From positions 1 through 47,490 of the forward strand of contig JAKMEB010000165.1 of the NCBI GenBank assembly GCA_022426185.1: DNA of 47,490 nt, read 5' to 3'. Below the pieces are notes generated by a model. The model saw only the letters and a program-made list of their open reading frames with translations, had not been told where the DNA came from and did not search any database. Source of the stretch: Schleiferiaceae bacterium. GTDB taxonomy: Bacteria; Bacteroidota; Bacteroidia; Flavobacteriales; Schleiferiaceae. Shown here piece after piece: positions 40,169-47,490 of the stretch. The translations under genes and the position numbers were made by a program. Within the stretch, counting starts at the first letter, position 1, and each line of letters opens with the position of its first letter.

Positions 40169-42937
40169 ATGACTACACATATAGAAATTAAACGCGCCGC
40201 TGTCCATAACCTTAAAGAGGTGAGCGTTGATATACCTAGAAATCAACTGGTTGTCATTACAGGAGTAAGTGGATCGGGTAAAAGTTCATTGGCATTTGAT
40301 ACACTTTTTGCTGAAGGACAACGCCGGTATGTAGAGAGTTTAAGTTCTTATGCGCGACAATTCTTAGGAAAATTAGATAAACCAAAAGTCGAATACATTA
40401 AAGGAATTCCACCAGCCGTGGCTATTCAGCAAAAGGTAAGCAGTAGAAATCCAAGATCCACTGTAGGTACAACGACAGAAATTTACGACTATTTAAAATT
40501 GCTTTTTGCACGAATTGGGAAAACGTACAGTCCCATCTCTGGTGATTTAGTAAAAAGACACAACGTAAGCGATGTAATGACAGCCATTCATCGGCTTGAA
40601 GAAGGCACCCGTTTTCTCATTACTGCCCCAGTAACGTTTAAAGACCGGACAACCCTCGAACATTTATCTATTCTGTCGCAACAAGGATTTGCCCGGATTT
40701 TAGTCGAAGATGCCATTGTGAGTATTGAAGACGTTTTAACAGAAAATACATTCTCTGCGGATATAATTCAACTTGTTGTAGACCGTGCAGTACTTCGAAT
40801 AAACGACGAAGAAAATGACTACCGTCTTCAAGATTCTATTCAGACTGCATTTTATGAAGGACGCGGAACCTGTGAATTGCGATTTTTAAACGAGCGCCCT
40901 CCATTGGTATTTAACAGTCTTTTCGAACTGGATGGCATGAGCTTCACAGAACCTACCCTCCATTTATTTAGTTTCAACAATCCTTTAGGGGCATGCCCGA
41001 GCTGTGAGGGTTTTGGGAGCATCATGGGGATCGATCAAGATTTAGTAGTGCCCAATCCACATTTGAGCGTATATGAGGGCTGTATAGCGCCTTGGAAGGG
41101 CGATACTATGGGTAAATGGAAGGACAAATTCATTTTAGGAGCAGCGGCTTACGATTTTCCAATACACCGTCCTTACATCGACTTAACCGAAGACCAAAAA
41201 ATATTGCTTTGGGAAGGTGCCAAAGGAGTAAAGGGCATTAACGACTTGTTCAAACACCTGGAGAGTAAGAGTTATAAAATTCAGTTTCGAGTAATGTTAA
41301 GCCGTTACCGTGGAAGAACGGTATGCACAACATGTAAAGGCAAGCGACTTAAACCAGAGGCAAATTATGTCAAAATTGACAGTCGTTCGCTGAGCGATTT
41401 AGTCGAATTACCGCTTCGAAAACTAAAGTGGTTTTTTCAAGAACTTGAACTAGATGAGCAAGATGCAAGTATTGCGAAGCGGTTACTCACTGAAATAACT
41501 ACACGAATTGATTTCTTAATTTCAGTGGGATTGCCGTATCTCACTTTGAACCGGGTTTCTAGTACATTGAGCGGCGGTGAAAGTCAGCGCATCCAATTGG
41601 CCACCTCATTAGGTTCTTCATTGGTTGGATCACTTTATATTTTAGATGAACCCAGCATAGGCCTGCACCCAAAGGATGCCCAACAACTCATTACCGTAAT
41701 AGAAGCATTACGAGATAATGGGAACACTGTCGTAGTCGTAGAACACGAAGAGGCTTTCATGCGTGCCGCAGATTTTCTCATTGATATAGGACCTGCAGCA
41801 GGAAACCTAGGTGGTAAAATAATTGCCGCTGGACTCCCTCAAGAGGTTCTTAGCAATCCAACCTCGCTCACGGCTGCCTATTTAAACGGTTCCAACACCA
41901 TCCCATTGCCACAGGAATTACGCAAACCATCGGGTTCCATTGTATTGGAAGGCGTTCGTCAGCACAATCTAAAAGGCTTTGATGTTGCATTCCCCTTGGG
42001 TGTTTTTAGCGTAGTGGCCGGAGTGAGTGGCTCTGGTAAGAGTACGTTGATTAAACAGATTCTTTATCCTGCTCTAAAAAAACATTTAGAAATGGTCGGG
42101 GAACGACCAGGTATTCATAAGGCCCTAAATGGTGACCTGAATGCGATACAACACGTTGAGATGGTCGATCAAAATCCTATCGGCAAATCGTCGCGCTCCA
42201 ATCCTGTGACCTACCTGAAGGCCTACGACGATATTCGTAATCTTTACGCTAGTGAAGAATTAGCCCGTGTAAGAGGCTATAAGGCAAAGCATTTCAGCTT
42301 TAACACCGATGGTGGACGATGCGATACCTGTAAAGGCGAAGGCGAAGTAACCATTGAAATGCAATTCATGGCGGATGTACATCTGCCTTGTGAAGCTTGC
42401 AATGGAAAACGTTTTAAAGCGGAAATACTCGAGATTAAGTTTAATGGAAAAACCATTGCTGACATCTTGGATTGCACTATCGATGAAGTCATCGAATTCT
42501 TTAAAACGCATGGTGAGGGCAAGATCGCGAACAAGCTGCAACCTTTACAAGATGTGGGATTGGGATATGCGCATGTTGGTCAAAGCAGTTCAACGCTCAG
42601 CGGTGGAGAAGCTCAGCGAGTTAAATTGGCTTTTTTCCTTTCAAAAGGAATTAAAAATGGCAAAACACTCTTTCTCTTTGACGAACCTACAACCGGCCTT
42701 CACTTTGACGATGTCAAGAAATTACTGCGTGCCTTTAATGAATTGGTTGACCTGGGGCATACTGTTCTTGTGATTGAACACGATTTAGATGTTATTAAGC
42801 GTTGCGATCATGTCATAGAGATTGGACCTGAAGGAGGTGAATTAGGCGGACAATTATTATACGCAGGTCCGCCAAATGAATTGATTTCAGTTGAAGGAAG
42901 CCCGACCGCTGAAGCATTAAAATCACACACACTTTAA
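40169..42937 (+). CDS. uvrA: Excinuclease ABC subunit UvrA
   Basis: Damage-recognition ATPase of nucleotide excision repair. The 922-aa product has two ABC modules: Walker A GVSGSGKSSLAFDTLFAEGQ near residue 35 and GVSGSGKSTLIKQILYPAL in the second half, with signatures TLSGGESQRIQLA and TLSGGEAQRVKLA. Zinc modules CPSCEGFG...CTTCKGKR and CDTCKGEG...CEACNGKR are intact. The start MTTHIEIKRAAVHNLKEV is the family start. This is a full-length UvrA; it ends 200 bp before the next gene in a hairpin-rich gap. Confidence 0.97.
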   Translation: MTTHIEIKRAAVHNLKEVSVDIPRNQLVVITGVSGSGKSSLAFDTLFAEGQRRYVESLSSYARQFLGKLDKPKVEYIKGIPPAVAIQQKVSSRNPRSTVGTTTEIYDYLKLLFARIGKTYSPISGDLVKRHNVSDVMTAIHRLEEGTRFLITAPVTFKDRTTLEHLSILSQQGFARILVEDAIVSIEDVLTENTFSADIIQLVVDRAVLRINDEENDYRLQDSIQTAFYEGRGTCELRFLNERPPLVFNSLFELDGMSFTEPTLHLFSFNNPLGACPSCEGFGSIMGIDQDLVVPNPHLSVYEGCIAPWKGDTMGKWKDKFILGAAAYDFPIHRPYIDLTEDQKILLWEGAKGVKGINDLFKHLESKSYKIQFRVMLSRYRGRTVCTTCKGKRLKPEANYVKIDSRSLSDLVELPLRKLKWFFQELELDEQDASIAKRLLTEITTRIDFLISVGLPYLTLNRVSSTLSGGESQRIQLATSLGSSLVGSLYILDEPSIGLHPKDAQQLITVIEALRDNGNTVVVVEHEEAFMRAADFLIDIGPAAGNLGGKIIAAGLPQEVLSNPTSLTAAYLNGSNTIPLPQELRKPSGSIVLEGVRQHNLKGFDVAFPLGVFSVVAGVSGSGKSTLIKQILYPALKKHLEMVGERPGIHKALNGDLNAIQHVEMVDQNPIGKSSRSNPVTYLKAYDDIRNLYASEELARVRGYKAKHFSFNTDGGRCDTCKGEGEVTIEMQFMADVHLPCEACNGKRFKAEILEIKFNGKTIADILDCTIDEVIEFFKTHGEGKIANKLQPLQDVGLGYAHVGQSSSTLSGGEAQRVKLAFFLSKGIKNGKTLFLFDEPTTGLHFDDVKKLLRAFNELVDLGHTVLVIEHDLDVIKRCDHVIEIGPEGGELGGQLLYAGPPNELISVEGSPTAEALKSHTL

Positions 42938-42940
42938 GTA

Positions 42941-42960
42941 GTCTCAATCGAGACACTTTT
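42941..42960 (+). terminator. Weak terminator-like hairpin after uvrA
   Basis: GTCTC, loop AATC, GAGAC, then ACTTTT, 4 nt after the uvrA stop. Only a 5-bp stem and four T, so it may be a processing or partial termination site; a much stronger hairpin lies 140 nt further on. Confidence 0.35.
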
Positions 42961-43049
42961 GACTAGAAACTATACATTTAAAAATTACGTAGGGAAGGTA
43001 AAACGCTTTAATTCTATGAGAATTAGCGGCACAAACAAAGATGTAGCCT

Positions 43050-43129
43050 TATATTTACAGTGTACCCGAAAGGGTAGCTTAGGTTTATTGGTTTGGTATA
43101 CGGTCCGCTTCGGCGGACCGTATTTTTTT
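43050..43129 (+). ncRNA. Candidate small RNA in the uvrA downstream gap
   Basis: The gap holds a -7-like TATATTTA (43050-43057, one mismatch), a TACCC-GAAA-GGGTA hairpin with a GNRA-type loop (43063-43076), a U-rich spacer and the strong UUCG terminator. That is the outline of a 65-nt RNA. It may equally be the 3' UTR of uvrA. No homology evidence. Confidence 0.25.
43098..43129 (+). terminator. Strong intrinsic terminator with UUCG loop
   Basis: Perfect 11-bp stem ATACGGTCCGC/GCGGACCGTAT closed by a TTCG tetraloop and followed by seven T (43123-43129). It ends rightward transcription from uvrA or a small RNA. The convergent SpoU methyltransferase gene stops 11 bp further on. Confidence 0.88.
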
Positions 43130-43139
43130 AACCCCTCGC

Positions 43140-43931
43140 CTATTTCGTTTGCGATCCAGCGCATTGATAGAGTAAAACTGCAGCAGCCACACTTACATTC
43201 AAACTATCAACAGATTTTCCTTTCATAGGGATGAGCACATTTTCGTAGGCTTTTTCTAACCATGCAGCTGAAAGACCTCGACTCTCCTCCCCTAATATAA
43301 TTGCAGATTTAGGTGCCCAATTCACCTCATATATTGACGTAGCATCTTCATGCATATGCGTTATGTAGCCTGTAAAACTATTTTCATGCAACCATTGCTG
43401 CACCTGATCGCTCGAGCCCATAAAGATCGGGAGCTCAAACAATGCGCCCGTCGCATTACGCACGACGTTGGGTCCAAAAGGATCCAGCGCGGGATCTGCT
43501 AAAATTATTGCCCCAGCACCCGCCGCTAGTGCGGTGCGCATTATTGCTCCCAGATTCCCTGGCTTTTCAATTCCCTCTACTACTACAACCCGACTAGCAC
43601 TGTCCAGAATTTTAGAACGTGATGCAAAACTGCTGTCTGGACGATAGAAAACAGCAACAACATCCTCAGTAGCATCGCGGTAGGCAATCTTTTCGTAGAC
43701 TTTAGCCGATACTTCATAGTGTTCGACACCCTCCGGCATCTCTTGTAGTGGCGCTGCATGTTCCAAGGACCACAATTCTTTCAACTCCCAATTGCATGCC
43801 AAAGCGCGCTCCACTTCTCGCCGTCCTTCAACGACACACACACCAAAGACTTTACGTACTTTACTTTTAGAGACTAATTGGACAATCTCCTTTACTTTTG
43901 GATTACTAAGACTAGAAATGTAGCGGCTCAT
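43140..43931 (-). CDS. TrmH/SpoU-family RNA 2'-O-methyltransferase
   Basis: A 263-aa SPOUT methyltransferase using the ATG at 43931; the longer ORF-track start overlaps the divergent gene. N-terminal substrate-binding domain with ISSLSNPKVKEIVQLVSKSK and VVEGRREVERAL, then the catalytic knot domain: motif 1 EKPGNLGAIMRTALAAGAGA, motif 2 LGEESRGLSAAWLEKA, motif 3 IPMKGKSVDSLNVSVAAAVL. It methylates ribose in rRNA or tRNA; RlmB, TrmH and other subtypes cannot be separated with certainty. Divergent from the SUI1 gene with 4 bp between start codons. Confidence 0.9.
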   Translation of the reverse strand: MSRYISSLSNPKVKEIVQLVSKSKVRKVFGVCVVEGRREVERALACNWELKELWSLEHAAPLQEMPEGVEHYEVSAKVYEKIAYRDATEDVVAVFYRPDSSFASRSKILDSASRVVVVEGIEKPGNLGAIMRTALAAGAGAIILADPALDPFGPNVVRNATGALFELPIFMGSSDQVQQWLHENSFTGYITHMHEDATSIYEVNWAPKSAIILGEESRGLSAAWLEKAYENVLIPMKGKSVDSLNVSVAAAVLLYQCAGSQTK

Positions 43932-43935
43932 AGAT

Positions 43936-44301
43936 ATGGCTAAAAAGAATAGACCAAAGAAAATCAATTTAGAGGACTTAGGAGGCTTTGTCTTTAGTAC
44001 GAATCCAGAATTTGAACCCTCAGAATTTGAAGATGGCGATGAAAGACCCGTAAACCCAGACGAACAGCTTCTTGAACTTTATTTCGAAAAGAAAGGGCGC
44101 GGAGGCAAACAAGTGGTTTTAATCAGGGGTTTCGAAGGCAGTGAAGAAGCGCTTAAAAAACTGGGGAAATCGCTAAAGCAACACTGCGGTGTTGGTGGCA
44201 GCAGCAAGGATGGTGAGATCATACTTCAGGGCAATGTTCGCGATAAAGCCACTGATTTTCTACAAAAGGAAGGGTTTAAAACCAAACGAATCGGCGGCTA
44301 A
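43936..44301 (+). CDS. SUI1/YciH-like translation initiation factor family protein
   Basis: A 121-aa protein with a basic N-terminus (MAKKNRPKKINLEDLGG), an acidic linker and a C-terminal SUI1 domain: KKGRGGKQVVLIRGFEGSEE, LKQHCGVGGSSKDGEIILQG and FLQKEGFKTKRIGG. Eukaryotic and archaeal eIF1 monitors start-codon selection; the E. coli homologue YciH has an initiation-fidelity role in vitro, but the bacterial function is still poorly defined. Only 4 bp separate its start from that of the SpoU gene, so its promoter must lie inside that gene or be shared. Confidence 0.9.
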   Translation: MAKKNRPKKINLEDLGGFVFSTNPEFEPSEFEDGDERPVNPDEQLLELYFEKKGRGGKQVVLIRGFEGSEEALKKLGKSLKQHCGVGGSSKDGEIILQGNVRDKATDFLQKEGFKTKRIGG

Positions 44302-44376
44302 ACCAGCCTTAATTTGCGAAATATTAAAAAAATTAAAGTAGGCGACAGTTCAGTACAAATGATGTCTCAATCAAGA

Positions 44377-45504
44377 CTAATGGATTGCAGCAAGCGCCTT
44401 ATGATAGGCCGCTTCATACATAGGAACAATCTTTTCAATGGAGAATTCCTTCGCATGTTCAAAAGCCTGTTGTTTAAATTGTGCTAGTTTTTCATCGTCC
44501 TGTAATAATGAGAGTGCCAAGACTGCCATTTCTTCAACTTCTCCAGGTGCTGCGGTATAACCAGTGACTCCATGGATATTTACCTCCGGTATACCACCAG
44601 CATTAGAACTAATCACAGGCACCTTTGCGGCCATCGCTTCTAAAGCAACCAAACCAAAACTCTCATTTTCGGAGGTGAGTAGAAATAAATCGCTCATGCA
44701 AAGCAATCTGCGTACTTCAGAGGTTTTCCCTAGAAACTTCACCTTATTCGCTATACCTAGTTCACGAGCCTGCTGCTCAGCACGCTCACGTTCGGGTCCA
44801 TCACCTAACATCAATAAAACCGACTCTTCTTCCTGCTGTATGCGATGAAAAACAGAAATCACATCAGGAATACGCTTCAACTTCCGCATGTTTGAAATAT
44901 GAATGACTATACGCTCATTGTTAGGTGCCATTTGAGCTCTATTGCATCCGTCATTCATTTGATAGAGGTCAGTATCTATAAAATTGGGAATCACCTTAAT
45001 ATCATTTTTTATGACAAACGAACTTAGCGTATCCTTTTTGAGGCTTTCGCTCACGCTAGTAACGACATCGCTTTTATTAATGGAAAAGGTTGCTGCAGGC
45101 TTATAGGAAGGGTTCTTGCCTACTAACGTGATATCTGTACCGTGAAGCGTCGTTACTACCGGTAAATACTTCCCTTTTTCGAGTAAGATTTTTTTAGCCA
45201 TGTACGCGGCGTAGGCGTGCGGAATGGCATAGTGAACGTGCAACAGTTCAATCCCCTCTGTTAATACCGTATCCACCATTTTTGAACTCAGGGCCAATTC
45301 ATAAGGCTGGTATTCAAACAACGGGTAGTCGTGCACATTTACCTCGTGATAAAAAATATTCGGCTCCAGTATATCCAAGCGAACAGGCTGGCTGTAGGTG
45401 ATGAAATGAATTTCATGGCCTTTTTTGGCCAATTGAATTCCCAACTCTGTGGCAACCACCCCCGAACCACCATAGGTAGGGTAACAAACAATTCCAATTT
45501 TCAT
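44377..45504 (-). CDS. bshA: BshA, N-acetyl-alpha-D-glucosaminyl L-malate synthase
   Basis: First enzyme of bacillithiol synthesis: joins UDP-GlcNAc and L-malate. The 375-aa GT4 (GT-B fold) enzyme starts MKIGIVCYPTYGGSGVVATE, the BshA signature, with HFITYSQPVRLD, VTTLHGTDITLVG, NFIDTDLY and the C-terminal nucleotide-binding block TSENESFGLVALEAMAAKVP followed by VISSNAGGIPEV. Bacillithiol replaces glutathione in many Bacteroidota. It follows the GH3/serine-hydrolase gene by 18 bp; this pairing is common in flavobacteria. bshB and bshC are not in the window. Confidence 0.94.
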   Translation of the reverse strand: MKIGIVCYPTYGGSGVVATELGIQLAKKGHEIHFITYSQPVRLDILEPNIFYHEVNVHDYPLFEYQPYELALSSKMVDTVLTEGIELLHVHYAIPHAYAAYMAKKILLEKGKYLPVVTTLHGTDITLVGKNPSYKPAATFSINKSDVVTSVSESLKKDTLSSFVIKNDIKVIPNFIDTDLYQMNDGCNRAQMAPNNERIVIHISNMRKLKRIPDVISVFHRIQQEEESVLLMLGDGPERERAEQQARELGIANKVKFLGKTSEVRRLLCMSDLFLLTSENESFGLVALEAMAAKVPVISSNAGGIPEVNIHGVTGYTAAPGEVEEMAVLALSLLQDDEKLAQFKQQAFEHAKEFSIEKIVPMYEAAYHKALAAIH

Positions 45505-45522
45505 GCGGCTTAGGTCTTTCTC

Positions 45523-47490
45523 TTATTTAAGGGCGTCGTAAATGTACGCTTGTATGTTGGTTCGAACATCCAATTTACTCAGTTTCCAATTCTCAGCATC
45601 TGGATACGTTCTATTGCTCAGGAATACGTAGAGCAACTCTTCTTTTGGATCCATCCAAACCATAGTACCGGTAAAACCCGTATGACCAAAGCTTTGTTCA
45701 GAAGCACAAGTGCAACTGGGTCCTGGACCCTCCTCCAACTGTTTCCGATCAAAACCCAAACCCCTTCTGTTCTGCAATTCGCAAAATACACATCCACTAA
45801 ATAGTTCTATCGTTTTTGCTTGAAAAAACCGATGTCCACCATAATAACCACCATTTAAATACATCTGCATCATTTTGGCTAAATCGTTCGCATTAGCAAA
45901 CAACCCTGCGTGACCAGCAACTCCATTCATCATCGCCGCGCCCATATCATGCACCGTTCCATGAACCCGCACATTACGCCAATACCCATCCTCTTCTGTA
46001 GGTACAATCTCGCTTTTACCAAATCCAGTTTCTAAAGGATTGTAAGTAAGACGATGTGCCCCCAGTGGCGCATATAACGTATTCTTTGCCCATTGGTCGA
46101 GCGGTTCATTAAAACGTTCCTCCAGCATTTCTTGAAACAAGTAATAGCCGAGATCGGAATAGCGGTAATCTGTTCCTTTTAACGGACTATTTTGCAACAT
46201 GCTAAACATCGAATCACGAATGTCGTCGCGCAAATACATCTCAGAGACCACCTCGTTATACCCCTCCTTAGCGGTAGAACTGTACCAGTACGATTTTGTG
46301 CTGTCGTCTTTTATGGTTTCTGTATAAAATGGGATCCACGATTGCAAACCACTTTGATGCGCCAGGACATCTTCAAAAACTAATTTTTCCTTGTCCGATC
46401 CTTTTAAACGTTCTGTATGATTTCCTAAAGTCGATTTCAACAATAGAGGTTGTTTTTCATACCAAGTCATGATACCTGGAATTGTGGCTGAAATCTTAGT
46501 GATTGAGGCGATATCGTAAAGGTTCTTCCACTGCACGGAATCCTTATACTCATAAGTGTGGGTTCCAAAAGACTTCTGATAGACCACCGTTCCATGACGC
46601 GCCACTAGGACTTGTGCTCCAGGTGTTGCCCCGGCAGCTATAGCATGTTCTATGGTGGAATCGATGCGATTTAAGGGGCCTGCATTAAGGCCCACCTCAA
46701 AAGGGATGCCATACTTCAATCGAAGTAATTCTTCCGTGCTCTTACCATCGCCCGTTCTTCCCCACTTTTTAAGATCTACAGGCAAAGACCCTTTCGTTTT
46801 GCGAGCGCCAAACAAGAACTGAGGCGCCAAAAGCTGAGCGTGTTCGTTATTCTCATACATGATTAATATGCGGGCATTTTCTCCCAAACTTGGATAGGTC
46901 AAAATCCCGTACGGATTGGCAAAATGTAAGACATAAACCGGTTTGCCTGTGGCTGAAAGTCTTTTGAGCAATTCTTGCTCATATACTTCTAGTTTGTAGC
47001 GGCGCCATGGATTCTTCTTGTTTTGATGAAAGCTTACCACGAACGCGTCTTTCGATGCAATTTCGCGTTCGTCCACATCTACTCCGTGATGGTGAGGCAT
47101 CTCAATGTAGCGATCCAAATACTCCTTCAACGTTTCAGTAGCTTCAAAGTCGCCAATTGCGATGTGTAAAAAGTCTTGCTCCAAATTCTTAATGGGAAAT
47201 TCGGCGGTACCGCGTTCCAATAAAGTTGCAGCATTGCGAATGAGATTAAACGAAACTCTTTGATTATTCTCTTCTCTTTCGAAAAGACCATGTTGCGAGG
47301 TTTGCAACTCTGTGTTGGTCGGTATCTGTGCTTCTGACCAATCCTCATATGCGCTGCAACTTGATTTCGCCACCAAGATTCTTCTCACACGTTCGTCGAG
47401 GGATTTAAAAGATATCTTATCCGTGGCAAGTGCATTTTGGAAAGCTCTGGTTGCCGCAGGCACGTCCATAGGAAACATCAAAATATCATT
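45523..47490 (-). CDS. Glycoside hydrolase family 3 - serine hydrolase (beta-lactamase family) fusion, N-terminus cut by window edge
   Basis: The frame stays open to the right edge (ORF-track start at 47481 is internal), so about 655 C-terminal residues are visible. The first segment, NDILMFPMDVPAATRAFQNA, is the tail of a GH3 catalytic domain (the MFPxDV block), followed by a GH3 C-terminal domain. From about residue 290 there is a class C beta-lactamase/esterase domain: nucleophile motif ASITK (SxxK), YRYSDLGYYLFQEML (YxD/N) and HTGFTGT (HxG). Full-length Bacteroidota homologues are near 1000 aa and are thought to act on peptidoglycan sugars. The GH3 catalytic residues are outside the window. 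Confidence 0.88.
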   Translation of the reverse strand, partial: NDILMFPMDVPAATRAFQNALATDKISFKSLDERVRRILVAKSSCSAYEDWSEAQIPTNTELQTSQHGLFEREENNQRVSFNLIRNAATLLERGTAEFPIKNLEQDFLHIAIGDFEATETLKEYLDRYIEMPHHHGVDVDEREIASKDAFVVSFHQNKKNPWRRYKLEVYEQELLKRLSATGKPVYVLHFANPYGILTYPSLGENARILIMYENNEHAQLLAPQFLFGARKTKGSLPVDLKKWGRTGDGKSTEELLRLKYGIPFEVGLNAGPLNRIDSTIEHAIAAGATPGAQVLVARHGTVVYQKSFGTHTYEYKDSVQWKNLYDIASITKISATIPGIMTWYEKQPLLLKSTLGNHTERLKGSDKEKLVFEDVLAHQSGLQSWIPFYTETIKDDSTKSYWYSSTAKEGYNEVVSEMYLRDDIRDSMFSMLQNSPLKGTDYRYSDLGYYLFQEMLEERFNEPLDQWAKNTLYAPLGAHRLTYNPLETGFGKSEIVPTEEDGYWRNVRVHGTVHDMGAAMMNGVAGHAGLFANANDLAKMMQMYLNGGYYGGHRFFQAKTIELFSGCVFCELQNRRGLGFDRKQLEEGPGPSCTCASEQSFGHTGFTGTMVWMDPKEELLYVFLSNRTYPDAENWKLSKLDVRTNIQAYIYDALK

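Noticed and set aside
42959-43228. 89-aa plus-strand ORF after uvrA
   Set aside because: It runs through a strong UUCG terminator and into the end of the antisense methyltransferase gene; the composition is not protein-like.
1-47490. CRISPR arrays, IS elements, prophage, tRNA or rRNA genes
   Set aside because: No regularly spaced repeats, transposase or integrase-type proteins, terminal repeats or tRNA-like cloverleaf were found on reading through the window.

Overview
The window reads as a chromosomal segment of a free-living member of the Bacteroidota, most likely Flavobacteriales (Cryomorphaceae/Schleiferiaceae-like; the family is a guess). Support comes from a type IX secretion (T9SS) C-terminal domain, DUF3822, DUF4293 and MbnP-like families, a Rho with a long basic disordered insert, bacillithiol synthesis (bshA), an almost complete absence of Shine-Dalgarno sequences, and repeated TAnnTTTG (-7) elements in front of genes, some with TTG/TTTG about 20 nt further upstream. 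No tRNA, rRNA, IS element, prophage or CRISPR array was seen. The DNA is gene-dense: no gap between genes exceeds 300 bases, and most convergent gene pairs touch or overlap.

Layout. 1-4.2 kb: a truncated exported protein, an outer-membrane-type protein, then a leftward cluster nudix - plsC - two MbnP-like lipoproteins. 4.2-7.2 kb: oxyR, an SLC13/DASS anion symporter and rdgB. 7.2-9.1 kb: leftward rsmD, DUF3822 and a pilin-like conserved protein. 9.1-13.7 kb: RecD-like helicase, acyltransferase, stand-alone HsdR_N-type nuclease domain, DUF4293, rho. 13.7-20.7 kb: lipid-flippase-type ABC exporter with truA, YfcE-like phosphoesterase, purB, a small OB-fold-like protein, a UMF1-type MFS transporter and an outer-membrane-type protein. 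20.7-28 kb: aconitase, a T9SS substrate, an 827-aa phosphodiesterase-TPR-sulfotransferase fusion, a MacB-type permease and a 52-aa membrane protein missing from the ORF track. 28-32 kb: rpsF-rpsR-rplI, then dnaX with an exported protein behind it. 32-35.4 kb: GT2, a sulfotransferase-GT2 fusion and a divergent sulfotransferase. 35.4-43.1 kb: lptB, tatC, recQ, a 47-aa ORF, an ECF sigma factor, uvrA. 43.1-47.5 kb: SpoU methyltransferase, SUI1-like factor, bshA and a truncated GH3/serine-hydrolase fusion.

Themes. Housekeeping replication, repair and translation genes (dnaX, recQ, uvrA, rdgB, rpsF-rpsR-rplI, rho, truA, rsmD) alternate with envelope genes (plsC, lptB, tatC, MsbA-like exporter, T9SS substrate, GH3/serine hydrolase) and a small oxidative-stress/thiol set (oxyR, bshA). 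The least ordinary content is three sulfotransferase-type proteins in 11 kb, two of them multidomain fusions, beside glycosyltransferases; this suggests sulfated surface glycans, but that is inference. The most distinctive sequence signal is an A10 run in dnaX at the end of the clamp-loader core, where both alternative reading frames stop within nine codons; this is the layout expected for making a short gamma-type subunit by slippage.
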